DNA from: Ramlibacter sp.
GTDB lineage: Bacteria > Pseudomonadota > Gammaproteobacteria > Burkholderiales > Burkholderiaceae_C
DNA length: 64,000 nucleotides
Assembly (NCBI GenBank): GCA_030695945.1
Contig: JAUYOG010000032.1
Coordinates: forward strand, 1 to 64,000
Reading direction: 5' to 3'
This document shows, piece by piece, positions 8,099 to 16,084 of this stretch (within the stretch, counting starts at the first letter, position 1; the number at the start of each line of letters is the position of its first letter). The notes below the pieces were generated by a model, which was not told the origin of the DNA, made no database searches, and worked only from the letters and a program-made list of their open reading frames with translations. Both the position numbers and the translations under genes were made by a program.

Positions 8099-8851
8099 AT
8101 GGCCGCCAATTCCATCCTGCACGACGAACGGATGGGCCGTTCCGCCGCGCCGGCGAGGCGGGCCGGCAGCCGCCTCTACGCATGGATGGCCCTGGCCGCC
8201 GCGCTGATCATCTTCGCGGGCTTCGCCCGGACTTTCTACCTGCGCAGCAGCTTCGGCGCACCCCCGCTTTCGGGCCTGTTGGTGGTTCACGGCATCGTCA
8301 TGACCGCCTGGTTCGTGCTGTTCTTCATGCAGGTGTGGCTGGTCGGCGTGGGCCGCACCGACCTGCACCGCCGCCTGGGCGTGTTCGGGATGGCCGTGGC
8401 GGTGCTGGTGCTGTGCGTCGGCGTCGCCGCCGCCATCGATGCGGGCCGCCGCGGCGTGAGCCCCGCGTCGGGCATCGTCACGCCGCTGGAGTTCATGGCC
8501 GTGCCGCTGTTCGACATGCCGGTCTTCGCCGCGCTCGTGGGCGTCGCGTTCTGGCTGCGGCGCCGGCCCGATGTCCACAAGCGCCTGATGGTGCTGGCCA
8601 GCCTGGGCATGCTCACCCCGGCCATCGCGCGCATCCCCTTGCGCTTCATCCAGGACGGCGGGCCGCCGGTGTTCTTCGGGCTGGCGATCATGGTGGTGCT
8701 GGCCTGTGTCGCGATCGACACCGTGCGCAGCCGCAGGCTGCACCGCGCGTTCGCGTGGGGCGCCCTGTTGATCGTGACCATGGTGCCGCTGCGATTGTTC
8801 ATCGCGAGCACGGAAGCATGGACGCGGTTTGCGGGCTGGCTCGTGGCCTGA
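8099..8851 (+). CDS. Conserved multi-pass membrane protein of unknown function
   Basis: The 250-residue protein shows about seven hydrophobic segments (starting near residues 30, 60, 95, 140, 170, 200 and 220). Between them are two similar short motifs, DLHRRLGVFGM and DVHKRLMVLASLGML, which look like an internal repeat of a three-helix unit. I recognise the architecture as a conserved hypothetical membrane protein but cannot give it a function. The ATG at 8099 was chosen because the upstream in-frame extension is polar and unlike a membrane protein. Confidence 0.75.
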   Translation: MAANSILHDERMGRSAAPARRAGSRLYAWMALAAALIIFAGFARTFYLRSSFGAPPLSGLLVVHGIVMTAWFVLFFMQVWLVGVGRTDLHRRLGVFGMAVAVLVLCVGVAAAIDAGRRGVSPASGIVTPLEFMAVPLFDMPVFAALVGVAFWLRRRPDVHKRLMVLASLGMLTPAIARIPLRFIQDGGPPVFFGLAIMVVLACVAIDTVRSRRLHRAFAWGALLIVTMVPLRLFIASTEAWTRFAGWLVA

Positions 8852-8880
8852 CCTCGCCACGCGGCCGCCGGAATAGGAAC

Positions 8881-9384
8881 CTACTCGTACTGGCCCGCGA
8901 CGCCGCTGCGCTCTGTCCCGGAGCCCGAGCCGTTCACCACCTGCTCGAGGTCGGCGGCCAGCTTCGGGTCGAGGCGGCGCAGCCGGTCCAGGTCCTCCCG
9001 GGCGCGAGGCAGGTTGCCCTGCTGCACGAACAGCACGCCACGGTACATGTACGCCTGCGCCAGCGTGGGCTTGAGCGCGATGGCCCGGTCGTAATGCGCC
9101 AGCGATTTGGCGAAGTTGTGCCGGCCCTGCATCCGCAGCGCGAAGGCGAGGTTGTTGTGCGCCTCGGCCAAGTTGTCGTCGATGGCCAGCGCCGCCTCGA
9201 ACTTCCGCTGGGCTTCATTGAAGTTGCGCGCCACCAGCAGCGCCACGCCATCGTTGTACAGTCGCACGGCAGCGGCCCGGCCCGAGTTCTCGGGCACGGG
9301 CAGCGGATCCGACTCCACGCCGCGCGCCGCCGCCATCGAGAGCAGCAGCAACGACGCCGACAATAGCGCCCGCCAACGCTTCAT
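8881..9384 (-). CDS. Exported TPR protein
   Basis: The 167-residue protein has a signal peptide (about residues 1-21) and then roughly three tetratricopeptide repeats, seen as AVRLYNDGVALLVARNFNEA, AEAHNNLAFALRMQGRHNFA and AQAYMYRGVLFVQQGNLPRA. TPR domains act as protein-binding scaffolds. It starts inside the stop codon of the larger TPR gene upstream (ATGA overlap), so the two form an operon and probably work together in the periplasm. A specific partner cannot be named. Confidence 0.8.
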   Translation of the reverse strand: MKRWRALLSASLLLLSMAAARGVESDPLPVPENSGRAAAVRLYNDGVALLVARNFNEAQRKFEAALAIDDNLAEAHNNLAFALRMQGRHNFAKSLAHYDRAIALKPTLAQAYMYRGVLFVQQGNLPRAREDLDRLRRLDPKLAADLEQVVNGSGSGTERSGVAGQYE

Positions 9385-10991
9385 CGCGTCACCGATTCAC
9401 GCGCCAGCTGAATGCCGGGCACGCCGGCATCCGCCTGGGCCGTCTGCTTCGCGACCTTGTCCGCATAATCGCGTGCCTTCGCGACGTCACCACCACGCTC
9501 CGCAGCCAGCGCCGCACCCGCCATCGCGCGCAGGCGGTTGGGCTCCTTGGTCAACACCGCCTCGAACTCGCGAAGCGCCCCGGCGGAGTCGCCGCGCTCG
9601 AGCAGCGCGGTCGCAAGCATTTCGCGCGCCGGCAGCAGCGGCCCGGGCGACACGACGTGCTTTTCGCTCGCGTCTTCCCGGTCGGCGGCCTGCCGCAGGC
9701 CGGCGATACCCGCGTCGGCCTGCCCGGCCTTGAAGGCCGCGAAGCCGCGCACCACGCTCTCCTGGATGCCGATCTGCTCGACCCAGTAGCCGAGCTTGAG
9801 CTCCTCGGCGCGGGCACGCAGGGCCTGCAGGCGGGCCAGCTCGGCCTCGACTGCGGGCGCATCGCGCAACGCAGCGGCGCCCAGGGCTCGCGCATAGGCA
9901 TTGGCGGCTTCGGCCTGCGGATACTTCGCCCACGGATAAGCACCCGGCGCGGGCGTGAGCGGCAGCTTGGCCGCCTCCGCCCAGTTACCGCGCTCGAGCG
10001 CGACGCGTGCCGGCACTGCCGCGAAGGCATAGGCGGCGGCGAAGACGTCGGGCCGCTTGTCGAACGCCGCGGTCTTGTCGCTCACTGCCCTGGCGGCCTT
10101 GTCCTGTCCCATCTGCAGGTGGGCATAGACCATGTAGTCGTGCGCGTGCAGCGCGTTCCCTCCGCTGGCCTTGTCGGACGAAGCCGATGCGGTGTTGGCC
10201 GCGACGGAATCGCTCCATGCACCCACGCGCGTGAAGATGTGCGACGGCATGTGCTGGGCGTGCGGCGCCGCCGGCGCGATCTTGCTGTAGCGGCGCGCCG
10301 CCGGCAGCCCCTGCCCCGCCAGCGGCGGATAGTCGTAGCTGTGGATCAGGTAGTGCGCCGCGCCCGGATGCTCCGGCTGGCTGGCGAAAACCGGCTCCAG
10401 CAGCTTCGCCGCGCGCAGCTGGTTGCCGTACTGCTTGTCGGCCGGATCGAAGTTGGCGGACAGCACGAGGCTGTAGATGATCGTGGCTTCGGTGTCTCGC
10501 GGGTACTTGGCGGCGACCGCCCCGAGGGCCGTCTCCATCGCCTTCGCGCGGGTGCGGTGGTTGAGCTTGTCCGTGTCCTGGAAGAACACCGCCAGCGCAT
10601 CGACATAGTCCTTCTCGCGCTGGGTGGACAGCCCGGTCTTGCGCGCCTGCTCCATCAGCGCCGCGCCCTGGGCGAGCGTTGCCGCCGACACGTTGCCCGG
10701 CCACACGAACGGGTTGTCCAGCGAAGCCAGCGCGCGGGCCCAGTGCGCCATGCCGCACTTCGGGTCCGCCTCCAGCACCCTGTCGAGCGGCGCCTTGATC
10801 TGCTCCCATGCGAAGGAGTGGAACAACGCCATCGCGAGATTGAATTCCCGCTGCGCGGCGGCGTTGCAGCTCACTTCGAAGTTCACTTTGCCCAATGCCT
10901 GGGCGTCGGCCCCGGCGTCATGCGCCGAGGAGGGAAGGCAGGCACTGATCGCTGCGAACGCGACGATGCCCGGAACGAAACCTGGCTTCAT
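9381..10991 (-). CDS. Large exported TPR-like protein
   Basis: The 536-residue protein begins with a signal peptide (cleavage near residue 23). The mature part has tetratricopeptide-like helical pairs: an N-terminal block around SCNAAAQREFNLAMALFHSF, a middle region with GAAHYLIHSYDYP and HAQHMPSHIFTRVGAW, and a C-terminal repeat near LLERGDSAGALREFEAVLTKEP. The histidines of the middle motifs are a recurrent feature of this uncharacterised exported family; whether they bind metal is unknown. It is the first gene of a two-gene unit with the smaller TPR protein. Confidence 0.8.
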   Translation of the reverse strand: MKPGFVPGIVAFAAISACLPSSAHDAGADAQALGKVNFEVSCNAAAQREFNLAMALFHSFAWEQIKAPLDRVLEADPKCGMAHWARALASLDNPFVWPGNVSAATLAQGAALMEQARKTGLSTQREKDYVDALAVFFQDTDKLNHRTRAKAMETALGAVAAKYPRDTEATIIYSLVLSANFDPADKQYGNQLRAAKLLEPVFASQPEHPGAAHYLIHSYDYPPLAGQGLPAARRYSKIAPAAPHAQHMPSHIFTRVGAWSDSVAANTASASSDKASGGNALHAHDYMVYAHLQMGQDKAARAVSDKTAAFDKRPDVFAAAYAFAAVPARVALERGNWAEAAKLPLTPAPGAYPWAKYPQAEAANAYARALGAAALRDAPAVEAELARLQALRARAEELKLGYWVEQIGIQESVVRGFAAFKAGQADAGIAGLRQAADREDASEKHVVSPGPLLPAREMLATALLERGDSAGALREFEAVLTKEPNRLRAMAGAALAAERGGDVAKARDYADKVAKQTAQADAGVPGIQLARESVTR

Positions 10992-11098
10992 GGTGACCCC
11001 GCTTTCTTTCCCGGCGCCGGCGGCGCGGGAATGAAATTAAGTCGCGTTTCGGCGCACAAGTCAAACACCACAGCTCGACCGCGTGCGCAGCCCGGCCG

Positions 11099-11353
11099 TC
11101 AGTCGGGCGTGAACTTGGCGTTGAACGTCGACACGTCCACTTCCAGCTCGAACGTCACCAGCTGCCCATGCTTGCCGTCGGCGAGCCGGTAGGCCGCGAA
11201 GAGGCTGCACTTGCCTTGCAGGCGAAAACCCGGCAAGTCGATGATTGCGTACGGATGCGGCACGAACACCTCGTGCAGGAACACCTCGCGATGCCGGTTG
11301 CGCGGTGAGGGGAACAGCTTGTACTGCTCCGTGACGATGGTGGTTTCAGCCAT
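11099..11353 (-). CDS. Conserved hypothetical protein, 84 residues
   Basis: The product is soluble, without signal peptide or membrane segment, and appears rich in beta strands (for example EVFLHEVFVPHPYAIIDLPG and GQLVTFELEVDVS). I do not recognise a family. It is divergent from the acetyltransferase gene with only 21 bases between the two start codons, and it lacks a clear Shine-Dalgarno sequence, so initiation is uncertain. Codon use is like that of its neighbours. Confidence 0.6.
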   Translation of the reverse strand: MAETTIVTEQYKLFPSPRNRHREVFLHEVFVPHPYAIIDLPGFRLQGKCSLFAAYRLADGKHGQLVTFELEVDVSTFNAKFTPD

Positions 11354-11374
11354 GGGGAGGGTTAGAGTTTAGCC

Positions 11375-11902
11375 ATGCAGCCGGATTTCTCTTTCACGCC
11401 GCTCACGACAGCCGACCTCACGTTGCTGCACGAGTGGATGTCGCGGCCCCACTGGGCCGAATGGTGGGGCGAGCCCGGGCCGCTGCATGCCATTCAGGCC
11501 GAGTATGGCGCACTGATCGCGGACACCACGAAAGTGCAGCCCTACATCGCCTGGGTGGGCGGCCGGCGGCTGGGCTACATCCAGTCGTACGTGGCCATGG
11601 GCTCGGGCGGTGGCTGGTGGGAGGAAGAGACCGACCCCGGCGTGCGCGGCATCGACCAGTCGATCGCGCACCCCGCCGACCTGGGCCGCGGGCTGGGCAC
11701 CGGGATGGTGAAAGCGTTCGTAAAAATGCTCTTCAGCGACGCGCAGGTCACGCGCATCCAGACCGACCCCGACCCGCGCAACGCGCGCGCGATCCGGTGC
11801 TACCAGAAGGCGGGATTCCAGCCCATCCGTGAAGTGACGACGCCCGATGGCCCGGCGCTGCTGATGACGTGCGAGCGGCCCGGCCCCCTGCTGCTGAGCT
11901 GA
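11375..11902 (+). CDS. GNAT acetyltransferase closely resembling aminoglycoside 6'-N-acetyltransferases
   Basis: The 175-residue protein follows the AAC(6')-Ib/AAC(6')-II pattern along its whole length. It has an HEWMSRPHWAEWWG N-terminal segment, YIQSYVAMGSG, the characteristic GWWEEETDPGVRGIDQ block, the acetyl-CoA-binding loop DLGRGLGTGMV, and RIQTDPDPRNARAIRCYQKAGF. Enzymes of this group transfer acetyl from acetyl-CoA to the 6'-amino group of aminoglycosides. There is no integron attC site or insertion sequence nearby, so it looks like a resident chromosomal gene. Actual drug acetylation is not proven. It lies just upstream of a hybrid histidine kinase. Confidence 0.85.
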   Translation: MQPDFSFTPLTTADLTLLHEWMSRPHWAEWWGEPGPLHAIQAEYGALIADTTKVQPYIAWVGGRRLGYIQSYVAMGSGGGWWEEETDPGVRGIDQSIAHPADLGRGLGTGMVKAFVKMLFSDAQVTRIQTDPDPRNARAIRCYQKAGFQPIREVTTPDGPALLMTCERPGPLLLS

Positions 11903-11925
11903 CTGAAACCGGTAGACTCATCCGG

Positions 11926-13926
11926 ATGCCGCTGAAGCCCGAACTCGCATTCCTGAACGGCCACAGTTCGATGGCCCGGCTGATGCGCGAGAAGCAGTGG
12001 GCCGGCACCCCGCTGGGGCCGCCGGAAGAGTGGCCGCAATCGCTGCGCTCCATCGTCAACCTGATGCTCGGGTCGGCCTTTCCCATGTTCGTGGGCTGGG
12101 GCCCGGACCTCAATACCCTCTACAACGACGCCTATGCCGAGATCATGGGCGCGAAGCACCCGGATGGGCTGGGCAAGCCCTTCCTGGAGATCTGGCACGA
12201 GATCAGCGAGGACCTGCGGCCGCTGGCGCGGCGCGCGATGGGCGGCGAGGCCTTCTACATGGAGAACCTGCCGCTGCGCATGAGCAGGCACGGCTACGAA
12301 GAGGACACCTGGTTCACGTTCTCGTGGTCGCCTGTGCTCGACGAGAGCGGACGCATCGCCGGCATGTACTGCGCCTGCACCGAGACGACACGCATGGTGC
12401 AGGCGGAACGGCACCTGCGCGCGCGGGAGGAATGGCTGCAGGCGCTGTTCGACCAGGCGCCCGGCTTCGCCGCAGTGGTGCGCGGGCCGGACCATGTCTT
12501 CGAGATGGCCAACGAGGCGTACTACTCCATCACCGGCAACCGCACGCTGGTCGGCAGAACGCTGGCCGAGGCGCTGCCGGAGGTGCGGGAACAAGGGTTC
12601 ATCGACTGGCTCGACGGCGTGTACAAAAGCGGCGTGCCGTTCGTGGGGCGCTCCTTCCCGATCACGATCAGCAAGGGCCCCGGCGCACCGCGCCACGAGG
12701 CGTACGTGGACTTCATGTACCAGCCGCTGCGGGATGCGTCCGGCCGGGTGCAGGGCATCTTCATCCAGGGCCACGACGTCACCGAGCAACACCGCGCGCA
12801 GCAGGCGCTGCGCGAAGCCGACCAACAGAAGGACGAATTCCTCGCGACGCTGGCGCACGAGCTGCGCAACCCGCTGGCGCCCCTGCGCAGCGCGGCCCAC
12901 ATCCTGGCCACACCGGGTGTGAGCGACGAAACGCGCAACCGCGTCACGGACGTGATCGGCCGCCAGGTGGGCCACATGTCGCGCCTGCTGGACGACCTGA
13001 TCGACATCGCGCGCATCACTCAGCGCCGCCTGCTGCTCAGGAAGGAGCTGGTCGAAGTCGGCTCCGTGGTGGACGCCGCCGTGGAAGCCGCGCGGCCGCT
13101 GGCGGACGCCAAGGTCCACAGGCTCACGGTCGACGTGGCCGACCGCTCGGCACAGCTGCTGGTGGACCCGGTGCGCATCACGCAAGTGCTGTCGAACCTG
13201 CTGAACAACGCCACGAAGTACACCGACCCCGGCGGCCTCATACGCCTCCATGTCGAAGCAGTCGATGGCAAGGTGCAGTTCACCGTCACGGACAACGGCA
13301 TCGGCCTGACGGACAGCGCGCTGAAGACCATGTTCGTCATGTTCGCCCAGGAGAAGGCGGCGCTGGAGCGGTCCGAAGGCGGCCTGGGCATCGGCCTGGC
13401 GCTGGTGAAGGGCCTGGTCGAACTGCATGGCGGCGCCGTGTCCGCGTCCAGCGAGGGCGTGGGCAAGGGCAGCCGCTTCGTCGTGAAGATCCCGGGCGCG
13501 AGCTTCGCGGCCAGCCAGCCGGGCGAAGCCGGCACGGCCGAGCCGGAGCCCGCAGCCGCCACGGCACGCCTGGTGCTGCTGGCCGACGACAACCGCGACG
13601 CGTCGGACCTGATGGCCGAGTTGCTGCGCATGTCTGGCCACACCGTGCACACCGCCCACGACGGCACCGAGGCCGCCGAGATGGCGCTGCGGCACAAGCC
13701 CGACGTGCTGGTGCTGGACATCGGCATGCCCGGCCTGAACGGCTATGAGGTGGCGCAGCGCGTGCGCGCCCAACCCTGGGGCGCGCGGCCGCTGATCATC
13801 GCGGCCACGGGCTGGGGCCAGGAGCAGGACCGGCAAAAGGCGACCGAGGCCGGGTTCGACCTGCACCTGACCAAGCCCTTCGATCCGCGGATGCTGACCG
13901 ACATCATCGCGCAGCGGGGCCGCTGA
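11926..13926 (+). CDS. Soluble hybrid sensor histidine kinase (PAS-PAS-HisKA-HATPase-REC)
   Basis: The 666-residue protein has no membrane segment. Two PAS-type sensor domains span roughly residues 20-165 and 170-290. HisKA follows, with the phospho-acceptor in LAHELRNPL (His311). The HATPase domain has an N-box near LSNLLNNATKY and G-boxes at TDNGIGL and GGLGIGLALV, and a C-terminal receiver has the phospho-acceptor in LVLDIGMPG (Asp598). It should autophosphorylate and pass phosphate to its own receiver and an unidentified partner; no response regulator gene adjoins. The ATG at 11926 avoids overlap with the upstream gene. Confidence 0.92.
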   Translation: MPLKPELAFLNGHSSMARLMREKQWAGTPLGPPEEWPQSLRSIVNLMLGSAFPMFVGWGPDLNTLYNDAYAEIMGAKHPDGLGKPFLEIWHEISEDLRPLARRAMGGEAFYMENLPLRMSRHGYEEDTWFTFSWSPVLDESGRIAGMYCACTETTRMVQAERHLRAREEWLQALFDQAPGFAAVVRGPDHVFEMANEAYYSITGNRTLVGRTLAEALPEVREQGFIDWLDGVYKSGVPFVGRSFPITISKGPGAPRHEAYVDFMYQPLRDASGRVQGIFIQGHDVTEQHRAQQALREADQQKDEFLATLAHELRNPLAPLRSAAHILATPGVSDETRNRVTDVIGRQVGHMSRLLDDLIDIARITQRRLLLRKELVEVGSVVDAAVEAARPLADAKVHRLTVDVADRSAQLLVDPVRITQVLSNLLNNATKYTDPGGLIRLHVEAVDGKVQFTVTDNGIGLTDSALKTMFVMFAQEKAALERSEGGLGIGLALVKGLVELHGGAVSASSEGVGKGSRFVVKIPGASFAASQPGEAGTAEPEPAAATARLVLLADDNRDASDLMAELLRMSGHTVHTAHDGTEAAEMALRHKPDVLVLDIGMPGLNGYEVAQRVRAQPWGARPLIIAATGWGQEQDRQKATEAGFDLHLTKPFDPRMLTDIIAQRGR

Positions 13927-13981
13927 AGGCATCGCCGGTCGGTTAGCCTTGCACGGATTCGACCCGCAAGGAATCTCGACA

Positions 13982-15100
13982 ATGAGCCGCCTCTTCGAAC
14001 CCTGGGCCCTCGACGCGCTGCGCCTGCCCAACCGCATCGTGATCGCGCCGATGTGCCAGTACTCCGCCGACGGCGAAGGCTCTGCCACCGACTGGCACAC
14101 GATTCACCTCGGTCACCTGGCCCTGTCCGGCGCGGGCCTGATGATCCTGGAAGCCACTGCGGTTTCCGCGCGGGGGCGCATCTCGGCGCAAGACCTCGGC
14201 TTGTACTCCGACGCCAACGAAGCCGCGCTGGGCCGCGTGCTGGACATCGTTCGCGCGCACTCGCCCATGGCGCTGGCGATCCAGCTCGGGCATGCGGGCC
14301 GCAAGGGATCGAGCCAGCGGCCGTGGGACGGCGGCAAGCAGATCCGCCCGGATGAGCCCGGCGGCTGGTTGACCGAAGCGCCGAGCGCGGTGCCGCACGC
14401 CGAAAGCGAAGCCGCCCCGATGGCGCTGGACGGCGAGGGCCTGCGGCGCGTGCGCGACGATTTCGCGCAGGCCGCCCGCCGCGCGGCACGCCTCGGCCTC
14501 GACGGCATCGAGGTGCATGGCGCGCACGGCTACCTGCTGCACCAGTTCCTCTCGCCCATCGCGAACAAGCGAGACGACGAGTACGGCGGCAGCCTGGAGA
14601 ACCGCATGCGGTTCCCGCTGGAGGTTTTCGACGCGGTGCGCGCCGCCTTCCCTGCCGGCAAGCCCGTCTGGATGCGCATATCCGCCACTGACTGGGTGCC
14701 GGGCGGCTGGGACATCGAGGGCACGGTGGCGCTGTCGCAAGCGTTGAAATCGCGCGGCTGCGCCGCCATCCACGTGACCACGGGCGGCGTCTCGCCGCGG
14801 CAGGCCATCAAACTGGGCCCAGGCTACCAGGTGCCGTATGCGCAAAGGGTGAAAGCCGAGGTCGGCCTGCCCACCCTCGCCGTGGGCCTGATCACCGAGG
14901 CGGAGCAGGCCGAAGCGATCATCGCCAACGGCGAGGCGGACGCCGTTTCGCTGGCCCGGGCCATGTTGTACGACCCGCGCTGGCCCTGGCATGCCGCCGC
15001 GAAGCTCGGCGCGCATGTGTTTGCGCCGAAGCAGTACTGGCGCTCGCAACCGCGCGAATTCAAGGACTTGTTCGAGGGGCTGACATTCGGGCAGCGCTGA
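13982..15100 (+). CDS. Old Yellow Enzyme family NADPH:flavin oxidoreductase (YqjM-like)
   Basis: The 372-residue TIM-barrel flavoprotein belongs to the thermophilic-like OYE class. An early APMCQYSA motif places the redox-tuning Cys25, the HAGRKGS segment follows near residue 101, and HGAHGYLLHQFLSPIANKR contributes the active-site and FMN contacts. The family reduces activated C=C bonds of enones and nitro compounds with NAD(P)H. It stands alone in the plus direction, convergent with the FGE gene of the sulfatase operon, with 28 bases between the stops. Confidence 0.92.
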   Translation: MSRLFEPWALDALRLPNRIVIAPMCQYSADGEGSATDWHTIHLGHLALSGAGLMILEATAVSARGRISAQDLGLYSDANEAALGRVLDIVRAHSPMALAIQLGHAGRKGSSQRPWDGGKQIRPDEPGGWLTEAPSAVPHAESEAAPMALDGEGLRRVRDDFAQAARRAARLGLDGIEVHGAHGYLLHQFLSPIANKRDDEYGGSLENRMRFPLEVFDAVRAAFPAGKPVWMRISATDWVPGGWDIEGTVALSQALKSRGCAAIHVTTGGVSPRQAIKLGPGYQVPYAQRVKAEVGLPTLAVGLITEAEQAEAIIANGEADAVSLARAMLYDPRWPWHAAAKLGAHVFAPKQYWRSQPREFKDLFEGLTFGQR

Positions 15101-15128
15101 CGCTCTATCGGGGGGCTGCGGGCCGCGC

Positions 15129-15983
15129 CTACGGAGCGACCACGCGAAAGCCCTGGTTGCTGGCCGAGCTGTGCGGCGTGTTGGAGCCACGTGCCGCGAC
15201 CCGGTAGCGGTTGCAGTACGAGTCGTGGCACAGGAACGAGCCACCTCGGCAGGAGCGGCGGCCGGTGGCCTCGTCCTGCAACGGGTCGAGCGCGAGCGTG
15301 CTGCGGTGATAGTCGGGCGTGAACCAGTCTTCGCACCACTCCCACACGTTGCCGGCCATGTTGTACAGGCCGTAGCCGTTCGGCGGGCCCGACTGCGCAT
15401 CCAGGACGCCCGGCTGCCAGCCCGGCGCGGGCTCATGGGGAAACTTGCCGCGCCAGATGTTGCACGGCGGCTCGGACGGCATCGCGTCGCCCCAGGTGTA
15501 GCGCATGCCTTGCAGGCCGCCGCGCGCCGCGTACTCCCACTGCCCCTCCGTCGGCAGGCCAACGCCGGCCCAGCGGCAATAGGCCTGCGCGTCGCCCCAC
15601 GACACGTGCACCGCCGGGTGGTCCATGCGCCCGCGCACGTGCGAGCCTGGCCCCTCTGGGCGCTGCCAGCTCGCGTCGCGCACCTCAACCCACCACGGCA
15701 GCCCGTGGGGGTGCTGGCGGATCGCGTCGCGCAGTTCGCGCGGCACCTGCAGGTAGAACACGAAGGACGAGCCCGCCTCCTCGGCCTGGGTGATGTAGCC
15801 GGTAGCCCGGACGAACTCGTTGAACTGCGCGTTCGTCACCGTTGTCGCGGCAATGCGGAACGGGCTCAACTGCACGCGTCGCGCCGGCCCTTCGCCGTCG
15901 GCGGGGAAGCCCTCGCGCGAGTCGGTGCCCATCAGGAACTCGCCGCCGGGCAGGGAGATGAAGTCATGCTGCGCGGGAGGCAT
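15129..15983 (-). CDS. Formylglycine-generating enzyme (sulfatase maturase)
   Basis: The 284-residue cytoplasmic protein has the FGE-sulfatase fold (SUMF1 family). An N-terminal LPGGEFLMGTD leads into the body with HPAVHVSWGDAQAYCRWAG and LPTEGQWEYAARGG, and a C-terminal RGGSFLCHDSYCNRYR provides the two copper-binding catalytic cysteines (Cys252, Cys257). This pair marks true cysteine-oxidising FGE rather than its many cysteine-less relatives. It should convert the CxPSR cysteine of the two sulfatases in the same operon to formylglycine using oxygen. It is the last gene of the operon. The start at 15983 sits at the edge of a palindromic repeat, and an alternative ATG at 16022 would add 13 residues. 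Confidence 0.93.
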   Translation of the reverse strand: MPPAQHDFISLPGGEFLMGTDSREGFPADGEGPARRVQLSPFRIAATTVTNAQFNEFVRATGYITQAEEAGSSFVFYLQVPRELRDAIRQHPHGLPWWVEVRDASWQRPEGPGSHVRGRMDHPAVHVSWGDAQAYCRWAGVGLPTEGQWEYAARGGLQGMRYTWGDAMPSEPPCNIWRGKFPHEPAPGWQPGVLDAQSGPPNGYGLYNMAGNVWEWCEDWFTPDYHRSTLALDPLQDEATGRRSCRGGSFLCHDSYCNRYRVAARGSNTPHSSASNQGFRVVAP

Positions 15984-15988
15984 GGATT

Positions 15989-16039
15989 GCGGGTCAAGCC
16001 CGCAACGACTGGGTCCTGTCATGCCGGACTCGATCCGGC
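15989..16039. repeat. Two REP-like palindromes between sulfatase and FGE genes
   Basis: Two short palindromes stand in tandem: 15989-16003 (GCGGGTCAAGCCCGC) and 16023-16039 (GCCGGACTCGATCCGGC). The same two types recur at 19656-19672 and 40756-40770. They share a GCSGG-CTTGA-CCSGC core and look like dispersed repetitive extragenic palindromes. In this place they could act as an mRNA hairpin that separates expression of the last operon gene from the sulfatase. Confidence 0.7.
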
Positions 16040-16084
16040 GTCCACTGTCTTGCGCACGCCCCGGCGTGCAGCAGGGCTTGCCGT

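Noticed and set aside
11375..11902. Integron gene cassette
   Set aside because: The acetyltransferase has no attC-like palindrome downstream; the next gene begins 24 bases after its stop.
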